From an uncultured Bacteroidales bacterium (GTDB taxonomy: Bacteria > Bacteroidota > Bacteroidia > Bacteroidales > Muribaculaceae), in the NCBI GenBank assembly GCA_902792435.1, contig CADAZN010000009.1, positions 1 through 62,323 of the forward strand: a stretch of DNA of 62,323 nucleotides, given 5' to 3'. The position numbers and the translations under genes were made by a program. Shown in pieces: positions 16,501 through 26,085 of this stretch (its first letter is position 1; each line of letters opens with the position of its first letter). Below the pieces are notes generated by a model. It did not search any database. It saw only the letters and a program-made list of their open reading frames with translations, and was not told the DNA's origin.

Positions 16501-18356
16501 GTGCCTTGAGAGGAATATGGCACTTCTATAATGCCAGCAAATCCACCTGCAAGCGATTGTCCTTTCACGTCGCCGACAGAGCCACAATTACCTATCAATA
16601 ATGCTCCTGTGTGAAAACCAACAAAGCCGCCGACGTAAGTTGACGTGCTCTTGACATCACCTATAGTATAGCAACTATCGGCAGTCAAACCAGACGAATA
16701 ACCAATCATTCCACCCACATAAGATGTTCCCGTTACTCTGCCGCTGATACTACAGCCTGTCAACGTTGCTGCTGAGGCTTTTCCAATACCACCCCCAACA
16801 TTTCTGGTGCCGGTAACATTGCCTGAGGTTATGGCATGATTAATATTACTTCCTTCTAAATAGCCTGCAAAACCACCACAAAAGTCAGTTCCGCTTATCT
16901 CACCATCATGTGAGCAATCGGAAAAAACTCCACTCGCAACATAGCCAGCAATGCCGCCACAATACTGAGCTCCTGTAACGTGTCCTGCATGGCTTACATT
17001 AGTTAAATTATCATTTAGACTATATCCAATCACGCCACCTGAACTGTAACCGTCACATGTGACAGAACCATCAACATTGCAATTAAGGAATTCACTTTGT
17101 AGAGATTCTCCACATAAGCCACCGGTTTTCTCTGATCCTTCTACTGATAAAGTGACATTTATATTATTGAATGTTGAAATAATGGCATGACCACACAAAC
17201 CTCCATTATAAGTGTTCCCTTTGATATTTGTTCCTACTATATTGAGATTGCTGATATTGGCAGATTCAGCAAATGCTATAAATCCGTTATAATCATTGTT
17301 GCGGTTTATTTTAAAACCTGATAATGTGTGACCTTCACCAAGGAATGTACCCATAAAAGGAGACTCCTCAGAACCTATTGGTTCCCATCCTTCAGTGGGA
17401 TTATTGTCGGAAATGAAAGCAGTAAGGTCAATATCCGACATAAGTTTAAACACTACATCATTGTATCCTGTATAATTCCTAACATCATACAACTGAACAG
17501 GATTAAAAATTAGGTACGGGTCATTTGCTGTTCCTGAGCCAGAACCACTGAAACCGCCAGGACCTTGGTCTGGGAAAAAAATATTAAAGTTTTTCCAGTA
17601 ATCGGTTGTTAAATAAGAAGAAGAAAAGACTCTCAATCTGACAGAACCAGTAGAAACACCAGAAAATGTGTTTGATGAAATAGAGGGAGGAACCAGTGGT
17701 TTGCTAATGATTGTATACAAGTTAGTGCAATTACTGAAAGAATATTCACTAATCGAGGTAACAGAGTTACCTATGCTCACCGAGGTCAAACCACTGCAAC
17801 CATAGAAGGCACCTATGCCAATCGAAGTCACCGAGTTGGGGATGGTCACCGAGATCAAGCTGGTGCAACGATTAAAGGCGTAACTACCAATCGAAGTCAC
17901 CGAGTTGGGGATAATTGTATTCTTGCAACCATAGATTAAAAAGTTAGTTGCAGTCTCTATTATAGCGTTACAGTTGTTGCGGGAATCATATCTTGTGTTT
18001 CCGCTCTCTACAACCATTGAGGTCAAGCCACTGCATTCCTCAAAGGCATGGTTGCCAATCGAAGTCACCGAGTTGGGGATGGTCACAGAGGTCAAGCCAC
18101 TGCAACCAGAGAAGGCATACAGTCCAATCGATGTCACAGAGTAGGTTGTGCCATTATAGGTTACAGTTGAGGGTATATTCACGGCACCAGTGTATTCGTT
18201 TGAATAAGAATTAGAATTGCCTCCTCTATATGTCACAGTAGCATTATTACCGTTTATCAAGTAATAAATGCCACCCACCTCGAAGTCATGGGCACTAGCT
18301 GAAAAAGTGATGCTGAGATACACTAGCAGCAGTAAAAAAATTTTTAAATGTTTCAT
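13506..18356 (-). CDS. Giant surface protein: BspA-type LRRs, about 20 GLUG repeats, dockerin, cohesin-like domain
   Basis: The start at the ATG 18354-18356 gives 1,616 residues with a clean signal peptide ([22 protein letters not shown]); an ATG 24 bp upstream would overlap the abiH stop. Domains in order are: BspA/LRR_5 repeats (about 50-220, [13 protein letters not shown]); two GLUG regions (about 300-750 and 900-1290), each opened by a DIDLT...EGWxPIG segment and carrying GGIxGY/GGLVGY motifs; a paired dockerin (about 1320-1380, [20 protein letters not shown] then [19 protein letters not shown]); a cohesin-like domain (about 1395-1525); and a C-terminal beta-rich segment ending [16 protein letters not shown], possibly a secretion signal. 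BspA and GLUG proteins are surface adhesins. It starts 4 bp after abiH and precedes the related cohesin/dockerin gene. Confidence 0.85.
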   Translation of the reverse strand: MKHLKIFLLLLVYLSITFSASAHDFEVGGIYYLINGNNATVTYRGGNSNSYSNEYTGAVNIPSTVTYNGTTYSVTSIGLYAFSGCSGLTSVTIPNSVTSIGNHAFEECSGLTSMVVESGNTRYDSRNNCNAIIETATNFLIYGCKNTIIPNSVTSIGSYAFNRCTSLISVTIPNSVTSIGIGAFYGCSGLTSVSIGNSVTSISEYSFSNCTNLYTIISKPLVPPSISSNTFSGVSTGSVRLRVFSSSYLTTDYWKNFNIFFPDQGPGGFSGSGSGTANDPYLIFNPVQLYDVRNYTGYNDVVFKLMSDIDLTAFISDNNPTEGWEPIGSEESPFMGTFLGEGHTLSGFKINRNNDYNGFIAFAESANISNLNIVGTNIKGNTYNGGLCGHAIISTFNNINVTLSVEGSEKTGGLCGESLQSEFLNCNVDGSVTCDGYSSGGVIGYSLNDNLTNVSHAGHVTGAQYCGGIAGYVASGVFSDCSHDGEISGTDFCGGFAGYLEGSNINHAITSGNVTGTRNVGGGIGKASAATLTGCSISGRVTGTSYVGGMIGYSSGLTADSCYTIGDVKSTSTYVGGFVGFHTGALLIGNCGSVGDVKGQSLAGGFAGIIEVPYSSQGTLSNIFAVGDINVSDAKVGGLTGSISGTTNNNVSINNSYYSGTIISQSSNIGGLVGYGFNVTLDKNYSNGSVFGNQYVGGIIGYAGGATTITSNVAAQDVVNSVSGDVGRIYGAVSGSSITIGSSGTSQANRGMTTMKVISEGLQITANDGPQHGTNLGSSMLRYKSSYQGLGWNFSTDWTILETESFPYKPTQCAPPKFTNTLVSGGTTVQGRCATGARVYVMTDGGVYQAVVDGTEWTATVDALQSGSTVKVWAETDDLVHSYFVTAVVGYAGSGTEDDPYLIYTAEDLASINSYSYYKIMNDIDLTQWIETNSPNEGWVPIGKTGGGTMRQLDGGNHTINGLWIESSLNNTALISSMENATVKNLRVNVASGKAVNGQSYTGIIVGKSIGSSFDNIAVEGNLTGISNVGGIAGSSTDGTFSNISVKNLNLTASGDYAGGIASGSSANNNFIGCSVENSTIGGASFVGGITGQLSNAVTGLSVTGSTITATGNYVGGIVGKMTNSIDLSKANVTLTGVDYIGGIAGNSTGAITRSAASGSVITTDLTNCRAGGIVGYTTGNISNCYSSAYTKGGLYAGGIAGYSFGAIDKCYSNGDLYATNFGGGIVGYLDGSSASVNNCFAINNKIDVSDQNGTAMRVIGGFKNGAPTPQANNYALKSMVVSVNDVTQIIYDDILEGIGVTDATLKQQATYTAQSWDFTETWGIEESIGYPYLLALVEEPTQPFTPGDVNDDGTIDVADYVDVASYILEQDPQPFNFAAADLDEDNTIDVGDLVGVAYLALNYEGAPQLAPAVTIGNPSIAMDATVNNTASGQYEVAVNLSNNVSLTAMQMDINLPQGMTLVDATLSDRASASHQVQFRELNSGGYRLLAASSALKSFKNNDGTVLTLTLAGEPNGNGSLSGIKLASPSVTCYGIGDIELSFSPTGVDNVTTEARIYNEGNNIVIVSPNDGEAQLALPNGMYKTVRVDAGRNVYPAPATGLIIVKMGNEAKKLQF

Positions 18357-18360
18357 AACT

Positions 18361-19152
18361 TTAGCTTTTATAAAGTTCAAAATATTTTATATTTAATCGA
18401 CTAATACTACTTAGTTTTGAATAATAATCTCTGCAATCAAAATAGAATATATACCATTTCGATTCAGGAAAGTGTTCATTTATAATGCTAAAATATTTGT
18501 CATCAACTGGGCTCATTGAGTGGCCCAAAACAACAATTTCCAAGTTTCCATCAGATGGTATATTTTTTTCCACCCACACTTTTAGATTATCATCTTTATA
18601 ATTTTTTTCAAAATCATTAATGAAAATATTTATATCGTCATTAACATTGTTTTGTTTCTTTCCACTATGGCCATAAATATATCCAACAAAGAATTCTTCG
18701 TCATCTTTCTCAACATAATCATGAATATGGAGAACTATTGACTTTGATTTTATACCATAAAGAGTTTCAAGTAGATCAGTATAGTTAAAAGATAAAAAAT
18801 AACAATCTTTATCAAATAAGTAACGTTTATCTAATAATAGAGTTAATCTTCTGATTGATATAACCCAATCTCTAAATGCTTCATCGAGTGATGATTTAAG
18901 ATATAAAGAATAGTCTTGGATTGATTTATCTCCAAAGAGGCTATAACAAGACTTAATTGCAAATTGGTCAGGAGTTCCTAAACCTTCCTCAAAATTTGAC
19001 CACAAACTATCTGTTGTAATATTAGGGAAAGTTTTATTGATCAACTGAAAGAGTTTAGGGTCTTTGATTTTGCAAAAGGCAGCAAAATCGGAATATCTTG
19101 CAGGCAATCCGTGCGCCAAGTCAAAACCGTTTCCTATGATGTATAGTTTCAT
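18361..19152 (-). CDS. AbiH-family phage abortive-infection protein
   Basis: From the ATG at 19150-19152 the protein has 263 residues; a further ATG 36 bp upstream would precede the conserved start and overlap the upstream ORF. It opens [20 protein letters not shown], the signature of the AbiH family (PF14253), and contains [15 protein letters not shown] and [15 protein letters not shown], both typical. AbiH proteins abort phage infection; their biochemical activity is not established. The gene is strikingly AT-rich next to its neighbours, suggesting transfer. It sits between a disrupted small ORF (10 bp upstream) and the giant surface protein (4 bp downstream). Confidence 0.88.
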   Translation of the reverse strand: MKLYIIGNGFDLAHGLPARYSDFAAFCKIKDPKLFQLINKTFPNITTDSLWSNFEEGLGTPDQFAIKSCYSLFGDKSIQDYSLYLKSSLDEAFRDWVISIRRLTLLLDKRYLFDKDCYFLSFNYTDLLETLYGIKSKSIVLHIHDYVEKDDEEFFVGYIYGHSGKKQNNVNDDINIFINDFEKNYKDDNLKVWVEKNIPSDGNLEIVVLGHSMSPVDDKYFSIINEHFPESKWYIFYFDCRDYYSKLSSISRLNIKYFELYKS

Positions 19153-19162
19153 GATTAATATT

Positions 19163-19497
19163 TCAAATAATATGTTCTTTTTTATCATCTATCATATCAA
19201 TTGCCTTATTGACATCTTTAATATTTGCATTACATGCTGCTTTTATTGTAATAAAAAAGTAATTCTCCTCTACAGTAATTGTCAATGTCATAACCACTTT
19301 GTCCCCAACAATATCTGCATATTTTTTATAATACTGTCCTTAGGAACAGAGCTTTCCCATCTTATCAGCAATTCCTCTAATTCTTTTTTATTATCCACAG
19401 TTACATTGGTTTTCCTCTTTAGTCTCCCGAATTGAGGTGGTTTCGTTAATGGTGAGTACAAAAAGATAGCGTGGAGACTTGTCTGGTTTATTATCAC
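19163..19497 (-). pseudogene. Disrupted small ORF directly upstream of abiH
   Basis: The 5' part (from about 19497, GTG at best) reads NVTVDNKKELEELLIRW and SSVPKDSIIK. The frame then fails at a run of six T (19322-19327). In the neighbouring frame the protein continues sensibly as YADIVGDKVVMTLTITVEEN through IKDVNKAIDMIDDKKEHII to a stop at 19163-19165. One extra base in the homopolymer joins the two. The combined product is about 110 residues and AT-rich like abiH, to which it is spaced 10 bp. No family was recognised and the true start is unclear. The lesion may be biological or a homopolymer sequencing error. Confidence 0.55.
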
Positions 19498-19935
19498 TAA
19501 GGCATCGCCAAACGCCCACGCAGAAATAAACAGTCATCCCCCACGCGATGCCATATACTGTTCCCGCCAATGGGGATGATGTATTGGCACACGGAAGGCG
19601 CTTTTAACTGCTTTATCTTTCTGCTAAATATTTTGGCGATTTTTAGTGATAAGATAACGCAAAAACGCTTCTTTATGTCATCAAGCAGTTTGTTCAACCT
19701 CTGTTACCTGCTTGAATTGGATAAATTAGGCTACGTCTCGGAAAAACTCAAATAAATTTGTTTTTCTCTCAACTTGCACTAATATTGTTGCAAAATTAAG
19801 CATAATTTTCAAAAAACACAAATTATTATGGCAAATAGTAGTGTTTTTGTTTGTATGTATTAGAATATGATTTAATCAATGTACAATCTTGACTAGGCCT
19901 TAGAGCAAATCAAAAACGAGTTTTTGGGCATAGGG
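19498..19935. other. Gene-poor stretch upstream of uvrB
   Basis: About 440 bases with no convincing gene. Short opposing frames overlap each other here (19497-19697 minus, 19570-19755 plus) without recognisable features. Near 19735-19800 is a module (ctcggaaaaactcaaat, then a TTG-rich stretch) of a kind I recall as common in intergenic Bacteroidales DNA. It may hold remnants of a lost gene. Confidence 0.4.
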
Positions 19936-19966
19936 TTGGTTATATTGCGGGAATTTAGTATTTTTG
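19936..19966 (+). promoter_or_regulatory. Promoter of the uvrB operon
   Basis: TTG at 19936-19938, a 20-bp spacer and TATTTTTG at 19959-19966, followed by the uvrB ATG 22 bases later. No LexA-type box is visible. Confidence 0.8.
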
Positions 19967-19987
19967 TGGCTGTAAAATTGATGGTAG

Positions 19988-22069
19988 ATGGATTTCAAGT
20001 TAGTCTCTCAATATGAGCCTACAGGCGACCAACCGCAAGCAATCAAGGAGCTTGTGGATGGTGTGAACAGCGGCCTTCCGTGCCAAACGTTGCTTGGTGT
20101 AACTGGCTCGGGCAAGACGTTCACAATGGCCAACGTGATAGCGCAGACCAACCGCCCCACCCTCGTGCTGTCGCACAACAAGACGCTAGCTGCACAGCTA
20201 TACGCCGAGTTTAAAGCGTTTTTCCCCGAGAATTCGGTGCAGTATTTTGTGTCCTACTACGACTACTACCAGCCCGAGGCTTACCTGCCATCGAGCGACA
20301 AATACATTGAGAAAGACCTCGCAATCAACAAGGAGATTGACCGCCTGCGTCTTGCCACAGTAACCGCCCTGCTCTCGGGCAGGCGCGACGTGATTGTGGT
20401 GTCGAGTGTGTCGTGCCTATACGGCATGGGAAACCCCGAGAACATCGAGGCAAACATCGTGCGATTGAAAGTGGGAGACCGCCCGGGGCGTGACGCTTTC
20501 CTGCGACGCCTTGTCGATGCCCTTTACAGTCGCAACGAATATGAGCTCTCGATGGGCACCTTCCGCGTGAAAGGTGACACTGTCGACGTAATGATTGCCG
20601 ACACCGACGCCGTGTTGCGCGTTATCTTCTGGGGCGATGAGATTGAGAGCATGGAGCTGCTTGACCCATTGACCATGTTGCCTCGCGAGAGTGTAGAAGG
20701 TTTCAACATCTACCCCGCCAACATTTTCGTCACCACCAAACAGAGCATGGCGCAAGCTTTGGGTAAGATTGACGTAGACTTGGGCACACAGGTCGATATG
20801 TTCTACCGCGAAAACAGACCTGTTGAGGCCCGACGCCTCAAGGAGCGTGTGACCTATGATTTGGAGATGATTCGCGAGGTTGGCTACTGTTCGGGTATCG
20901 AGAACTATTCACGCTACTTCGATGGCCGCGAGCCCGGCGCGCGCCCCTACTGCCTGCTCGACTACATGCCCAAGGACTTCTTGACCATCATCGACGAGAG
21001 CCACGCCACAGTGCCGCAAGTGCGCGCAATGTATGGCGGTGACCGCTCCCGCAAGGACACGCTGGTGAACTACGGTTTCCGTCTCGACGCCGCTCGCGAC
21101 AACCGTCCGTTGACGTTCAACGAGTTTGAGGCGTTGACCCATCAGACCATATATGTTAGCGCTACACCTGCCGACTATGAGCTGGAACGTTGTGAAGGTA
21201 TCGTCACAGAGCAGATTCTGCGCCCCACCGGACTTCTCGACCCCAAGATTACAGTTCGACCATCGTTGGGTCAAATCGATGACCTTATCCATGAGATAGA
21301 GTTGCGTGTTGAGAACCGTGAGCGTGTGTTGGTTACCACCCTTACAAAAAGAATGGCCGAAGAATTGACCAACTATTTGGCAAAAATCAACGTCAAATGT
21401 GCCTATATGCACAGCGACGTTGAAACAATGGACCGCATACAGATTATCGACGACCTGCGACTTGGAGTTATTGATGTGCTCGTGGGTGTCAACCTGCTGC
21501 GTGAGGGTCTTGACCTGCCTGAAGTGTCGCTCGTAGCTATCCTTGATGCCGACAAGGAAGGATTTCTGCGTTCACACCGCGCCTTGACTCAAACGGCAGG
21601 CCGTGCTGCCCGTAACCTCAACGGTGAGGTTATTATGTATGCCGATAAGATTACCGACTCAATGCAGCGCACAATCGATGAGACCGAGCGTCGTCGCACC
21701 ATGCAACTCAAGTATAACGAGGAACACGGCATCACGCCACAGGCTATTGTTAAGGCCAGGAACGCAATTATTGGTGTTGACACCAACATGAGTGCGAGCG
21801 ACGATACTCGTCAGCATGCACGCCGCTATGAGAGCAACGTAATCAACACATCATCGCTCAAGCAGCAAGTGGAGGCCGAATTTGACCACACTGCCGGCAT
21901 TGCCGCCGACCCAGTGATTGCCTATATGAAACCACAAGATCTTGAGAAAACCATTGAACACCTGAAGAGCCAGATGGTGGCTGCGGCCAAGAATATGGAG
22001 TTCGTTGCCGCAGCACAATTCCGCGATGAGATACTGAAACTGCAGGAGAAACTAGATAATAGTAAGTAA
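19988..22069 (+). CDS. uvrB: Excinuclease ABC subunit B
   Basis: This 693-residue helicase-like subunit of nucleotide excision repair is loaded by UvrA at damage and positions UvrC. Visible are the Walker A motif GVTGSGKTFT (about 38-47), the damage-probing beta-hairpin region YYDYYQPEAYLPSSD (about 92-106), the DEAD-like IIDESH, motifs V/VI (VGVNLLREGLDLPE and QTAGRAARN) and a C-terminal UVR domain for UvrC contact (about 650-690). The length is normal. It leads an operon with the radical SAM gene 24 bp downstream. Confidence 0.97.
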   Translation: MDFKLVSQYEPTGDQPQAIKELVDGVNSGLPCQTLLGVTGSGKTFTMANVIAQTNRPTLVLSHNKTLAAQLYAEFKAFFPENSVQYFVSYYDYYQPEAYLPSSDKYIEKDLAINKEIDRLRLATVTALLSGRRDVIVVSSVSCLYGMGNPENIEANIVRLKVGDRPGRDAFLRRLVDALYSRNEYELSMGTFRVKGDTVDVMIADTDAVLRVIFWGDEIESMELLDPLTMLPRESVEGFNIYPANIFVTTKQSMAQALGKIDVDLGTQVDMFYRENRPVEARRLKERVTYDLEMIREVGYCSGIENYSRYFDGREPGARPYCLLDYMPKDFLTIIDESHATVPQVRAMYGGDRSRKDTLVNYGFRLDAARDNRPLTFNEFEALTHQTIYVSATPADYELERCEGIVTEQILRPTGLLDPKITVRPSLGQIDDLIHEIELRVENRERVLVTTLTKRMAEELTNYLAKINVKCAYMHSDVETMDRIQIIDDLRLGVIDVLVGVNLLREGLDLPEVSLVAILDADKEGFLRSHRALTQTAGRAARNLNGEVIMYADKITDSMQRTIDETERRRTMQLKYNEEHGITPQAIVKARNAIIGVDTNMSASDDTRQHARRYESNVINTSSLKQQVEAEFDHTAGIAADPVIAYMKPQDLEKTIEHLKSQMVAAAKNMEFVAAAQFRDEILKLQEKLDNSK

Positions 22070-22093
22070 GAAGTATCAAAAATTATAAACGAT

Positions 22094-23986
22094 TTGAATA
22101 ATAGCCGACATATTGAGGGACAATGGTTGCCAACCACCAAGAAAGAAATTGAACATCTAGGGTGGGATTACATCGACGTGATACTTTTCACGGGCGATGC
22201 TTATATCGACCATCCATCAATGGGCACGGCAGTGATTGGGCGCACCCTCGAGGCTCACGGATACAAAGTGGCAGTGGTGCCCCAGCCCAACTGGCGTGAC
22301 GATCTGCGCGATTTCAAGAAACTGGGACGCCCCAGACTGTTTTTTGGCGTCTCAGCGGGAGCGATGGACTCAATGGTGAACCACTACACTGCTAATAGAC
22401 GCCGTCGCAGCGATGACGCCTATACCCCTGACGGCCGTGCTGGAGCACGCCCTGACTACCCAACCATCGTCTATAGCGAAATCCTCAAGAGATTATTCCC
22501 CGACGTGCCTGTTGTGGCTGGCGGCATCGAGGCATCTCTCAGACGCTTATCTCACTACGACTACTGGCAAGACCGCCTAATGCCATCGATAATGGACAGC
22601 ACACCAGTCGATATGGTGTGCTACGGCATGGGCGAACTTGCGACTGTTGCCATTGCCGACGCTCTGAGTGCCGGAGCCAAGATTGAGGATTTAACCTATA
22701 TTCCTCAAACTGTTGTACGCCGCCCTTTGAGTGAGATTCCCGCCGAGAACGACGATGACAACATCGTGCTGCATTCATTTGAACAATGCAAGCAAAGCAA
22801 ACGCTGCCAAGCTGAGAACTTTAAAAATATCGAGATAGAAAGCAACCGCTGGCATGGCCACACCCTGTGGCAAGCCACCGGCAATGTGGCAATCAAGGTC
22901 ACCCCCATGAATCCACCCATGACTACCGAGCAAGTAGATGCATCGTTCGATCTGCCCTATACTCGCCTTCCTCATCCTCGCTACCGCGGCAAGCGCATTC
23001 CCGCCTATGAAATGATTCGCCACTCGGTATGCATGCACCGCGGCTGCTTTGGCGGTTGCGCATTCTGCACCATAAGCGCGCATCAAGGCAAGTTCATCGC
23101 TTCGCGCAGCAAGGAGTCTATTATGCGCGAAGTAAAGCAAGTGACTCAGATGGAGGATTTCAAGGGTTACATCAGTGACTTGGGTGGACCTAGCGCCAAC
23201 ATGTACGGTATGCACGGTCACGACCTTGAACGCTGCAAGCGTTGCACCCGCCCATCGTGTCTACACCCCAAGCCCTGCCCCAACCTAAACAATGACCACC
23301 GAGCCTTGCTCGATATCTACCACAGCGTTGATGCGCTGCCCGAGGTCAAAAAGTCGTTTATTGGTAGCGGTGTGCGCTACGACCTCTCGATGCATCGCAG
23401 TGGCGACCCCGAAGTTGACCGAGCCAATGCTCAATATAACGAGGAGCTTATTCGCTTCCATGTGTCGGGCCGGCTGAAAGTAGCACCCGAGCATACCAGC
23501 GATGAAGTTTTGAAAGTGATGCGCAAGCCGTCGTTCCAGCAGTTTGTACAGTTCAAGCGCATCTTTGACCGCGTAAACGCCAAGTATCATCTTAATCAGC
23601 AACTTATACCTTATTTTATATCGTCGCATCCCGCATGCCACGAGATGGATATGGCGGAGCTTGCTTCACTTACCAAAGAACTCAACTTCCACTTAGAACA
23701 AGTGCAAGACTTCACCCCAACGCCCATGACAGTGGCTACCGAAGCATTCTACACGGGCTTGCACCCCTACACTCTGCAACCCATCTACACCGCCCACAGC
23801 AAAGAGGAGAAACTAGCACAACGCAAGTATTTCTTCTGGTACGACAAGAAGTACAAGGCCGACATCATCAAGTCGCTCAAGAAAATGCACCGCAACGACC
23901 TGATTAGGAAACTGTACCCCAATGGCAATGGTACTGCCACTACAACCATTACACCAACCAAACACCCCAATAAGCACCGTAAATAA
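22094..23986 (+). CDS. ygiQ: YgiQ-family radical SAM protein
   Basis: The 630 residues belong to the UPF0313/YgiQ family. The N-terminal cobalamin-binding-like domain contains LGWDYIDVILFTGDAYIDHPS and VVPQPNWRDDL. The radical SAM core carries the [4Fe-4S] motif CFGGCAFC (about 317-324), and a further cysteine-rich segment (KRCTRPSCLHPKPCPN, about 390) follows. The reaction is not established for the family. The best start is TTG at 22094, since no in-frame ATG precedes the conserved region and the spacing to the uvrB stop fits. The basic Lys/Asn/Thr tail is normal. Confidence 0.9.
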   Translation: MNNSRHIEGQWLPTTKKEIEHLGWDYIDVILFTGDAYIDHPSMGTAVIGRTLEAHGYKVAVVPQPNWRDDLRDFKKLGRPRLFFGVSAGAMDSMVNHYTANRRRRSDDAYTPDGRAGARPDYPTIVYSEILKRLFPDVPVVAGGIEASLRRLSHYDYWQDRLMPSIMDSTPVDMVCYGMGELATVAIADALSAGAKIEDLTYIPQTVVRRPLSEIPAENDDDNIVLHSFEQCKQSKRCQAENFKNIEIESNRWHGHTLWQATGNVAIKVTPMNPPMTTEQVDASFDLPYTRLPHPRYRGKRIPAYEMIRHSVCMHRGCFGGCAFCTISAHQGKFIASRSKESIMREVKQVTQMEDFKGYISDLGGPSANMYGMHGHDLERCKRCTRPSCLHPKPCPNLNNDHRALLDIYHSVDALPEVKKSFIGSGVRYDLSMHRSGDPEVDRANAQYNEELIRFHVSGRLKVAPEHTSDEVLKVMRKPSFQQFVQFKRIFDRVNAKYHLNQQLIPYFISSHPACHEMDMAELASLTKELNFHLEQVQDFTPTPMTVATEAFYTGLHPYTLQPIYTAHSKEEKLAQRKYFFWYDKKYKADIIKSLKKMHRNDLIRKLYPNGNGTATTTITPTKHPNKHRK

Positions 23987-24009
23987 CAATATATTATAAT
24001 ACGATATTA

Positions 24010-24960
24010 ATGGCAAAAAACTTATTCGCTCGCTACTTATGGGAAATCAACACGCTCTATGAGCGCGGCAACATCACTCTTAAAGAATTAAATCAACTGT
24101 ATCGCGACAGTTACCTCTATGACGAGGCCGACGAGGAGGCACGCTTGGAGCGACGCACCAGCGCCAACGATGACGATGGAGCCATTCCACGACGCACGTG
24201 GGATAACCACCGCCGTGAGATAGAGACTATATTTGACGTTAACATTGAGTGCCACAAGAGCGACAACACCTATTATATAGATGATGACGAGGGCTACATG
24301 GCAAGCAAGATGACGCACATGGTGTGCAACCACTTTGCCGTGAAAAACATGCTGGGCGAGGCTAAAAACCTCAAGCAGCGAGTGCTCTATGAGGACATAC
24401 CTTCGGGCTTCAACCACTTGACAACCATAATACAAGCCATGCGCGAGAACAAAGTGCTCAACATCACCTATCAAAGCTTCGTGCGCGATGATGTCACGCA
24501 ATTCTGCCTACACCCTTATTGCCTCAAGGTGTTCAAGCAGCGGTGGTATGTGGTGGGATGGCATGAGCCCACTAGCGACATCCGCATCTATAGCCTTGAC
24601 CGCATTAGCAACATAGAAATTTTGAAGAAAAAATTCAAAATGCCAACCGACTTTGATGCTCAAGAATATTTTGAAGACAGCTATGGCGCTTTCCGCAACG
24701 ATGGTGTGTCGCCAACCACTGTTAGAATAAAAGCTAATGCCGAGGAACGGGAATACCTGCGTACCTTGCCGTTGCATCACTCGCAACAAGAGGTGGAAAC
24801 AGCACAGGATTTCTCGGTGTTTGAATTGCATATAAGGCCGTCATTCGACTTCAAGCAGGCGATCCTTGCCATGGGAGCCAACGTGGAAGTGCTTGAACCA
24901 CAAACGTTGCGTGACGAAATAAAATCCATTCTCACCGATATGATGCAGAAATATGTGTGA
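24010..24960 (+). CDS. WYL-domain transcriptional regulator
   Basis: The 316 residues have an N-terminal winged helix-turn-helix-like region (about 1-80, RRTWDNHRREIETIFDV) and a WYL ligand-sensing domain (about 130-225, KVLNITYQSF then RWYVVGWHEPTSDIRIYSLDRI). A C-terminal WCX-like extension follows. WYL proteins sense nucleotides or single-stranded nucleic acid, and several control defence islands (BrxR, CapW). The next gene downstream has its own sigma-54-type promoter. The start is the ATG 23 bp after the radical SAM gene. A link to the unknown genes that follow is suggested only by position. Confidence 0.85.
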   Translation: MAKNLFARYLWEINTLYERGNITLKELNQLYRDSYLYDEADEEARLERRTSANDDDGAIPRRTWDNHRREIETIFDVNIECHKSDNTYYIDDDEGYMASKMTHMVCNHFAVKNMLGEAKNLKQRVLYEDIPSGFNHLTTIIQAMRENKVLNITYQSFVRDDVTQFCLHPYCLKVFKQRWYVVGWHEPTSDIRIYSLDRISNIEILKKKFKMPTDFDAQEYFEDSYGAFRNDGVSPTTVRIKANAEEREYLRTLPLHHSQQEVETAQDFSVFELHIRPSFDFKQAILAMGANVEVLEPQTLRDEIKSILTDMMQKYV

Positions 24961-24983
24961 TTTCTTGCCACTGCACCATGATT

Positions 24984-24999
24984 TGGCACAGTTTTTGCC
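24984..24999 (+). promoter_or_regulatory. Sigma-54-type (-24/-12) promoter, site 1
   Basis: TGGCACAGTTTTTGCC has GG and GC elements at the exact spacing of the RpoN consensus (TGGCAC-N5-TTGC). It lies 54 bp before the ATG of the unknown gene at 25054. The site and its 5' flank (catgattt) closely match site 2 at 28120. Confidence 0.65.
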
Positions 25000-25053
25000 T
25001 TATTTTGCAATGAAAGAATCAATTCTGACAATTTTTTAAAAAAAATTAATACT

Positions 25054-25995
25054 ATGACACTAAAAGAATTAAAAGAGTTAATTAAAGGCAAGCGTATTGA
25101 CCGCATTGCTGGATTTTGCGACAGCTATGAGCAGATGATTGACCGCTGTCGCTTGGATGTTCACAATGGCTCAGTCGTAATCGACACCAGTGATGATGGT
25201 GACAATGATGATCAGTTTGAGCCTGTGCCCAAAGTGATTGACCAACTGCTAGCAATGCCCAGCGAGTATGATGACTATCCTATCTTGAAATCTGGTTTCG
25301 ACAACAACAATGACAATGGACTACTTGTGCGTCAAGTAATTTGCGTCAGGTTTGAGCACTCACACAGTGGTGGCACGGGGCTGAAACTTCTTGGTCGCGA
25401 GTCTTTGAGATTTATCGACGATGTTGATGACGATGAATTTCTCTATTATGAAAGTGTGTATCATGTGGAATTTATCATTGAAGACCCCAGAGCCCAGAAT
25501 CTGAATGAGAAGTTCATGGATCTTATCTATGCCAACTGCAATTGGCCTCCTTCTTGCAAGCGACTCAACGAGGACGCGATGTATTTCTTCTATGGCGATG
25601 ATGCCACTTTCTTGTCATTTGTCACCAATGAGGGCACTAGTGCTAATCTTATTGCTCTGATTGCGGGCGCTTTTGATGGTGCCTATTTCACCCGCACGCC
25701 ACTAACACCTGATTCCGAGGTGGAACGCTTGAGCAACGACCGTAATGGCAAGTACTTTGGCCCTTGCCAGGCTGTGGTATATCCGGCATATATCCCCGAT
25801 GATAACGCTCCACACTTAACAGTGATTGCCACCGCAGCCTGCTACGCCAAGGAGTGCGCCAGCAAGGATGAAATGGAGCAATTTATTGCCAGTCTAAACC
25901 CCGATGAGGCTGTGGGCGACCTGGTGCGCCGCGTCACCACACGCTACATCGACGACCCAATTGACTTAATTACTGAAGCGATAACAATCCAATAA
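25054..25995 (+). CDS. Unknown acidic protein behind a sigma-54-type promoter
   Basis: This 313-residue protein has no signal peptide or membrane segment and starts MTLKELKELIKGKRIDRI. It is strongly acidic with Asp-rich stretches (SDDGDNDDQFE near 50 and FIDDVDDDEFLYY near 130). Residues about 150-313 look like a globular alpha/beta region (CNWPPSCKRLNEDAMYFFYG and AACYAKECASKDEMEQFIASL). I do not recognise the family. The neighbours are a WYL regulator upstream and an AT-rich gene pair downstream. Base composition matches the chromosomal background, unlike the pair. Confidence 0.75.
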   Translation: MTLKELKELIKGKRIDRIAGFCDSYEQMIDRCRLDVHNGSVVIDTSDDGDNDDQFEPVPKVIDQLLAMPSEYDDYPILKSGFDNNNDNGLLVRQVICVRFEHSHSGGTGLKLLGRESLRFIDDVDDDEFLYYESVYHVEFIIEDPRAQNLNEKFMDLIYANCNWPPSCKRLNEDAMYFFYGDDATFLSFVTNEGTSANLIALIAGAFDGAYFTRTPLTPDSEVERLSNDRNGKYFGPCQAVVYPAYIPDDNAPHLTVIATAACYAKECASKDEMEQFIASLNPDEAVGDLVRRVTTRYIDDPIDLITEAITIQ

Positions 25996-26085
25996 AAAAA
26001 CATACAAGAGACAGCCGAAACGCTTGAAAGGGAGTAGGTGAAAAAATAACTTGTTTTTGTTAGTATCCTTTCAATTAATAAATAT

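Noticed and set aside
12179-18356. Cellulosome
   Set aside because: Cohesin-like and dockerin repeats are common in Bacteroidales surface proteins. No glycoside hydrolase with a dockerin is present, so a cellulosome is not supported.
13506-18356. CRISPR array or tandem DNA repeats
   Set aside because: The repeats are degenerate protein-level GLUG and LRR motifs, not identical DNA repeats with unique spacers.
19497-19755. Two opposing short ORFs upstream of uvrB
   Set aside because: They overlap each other, and neither has a convincing start, composition or recognisable motif.
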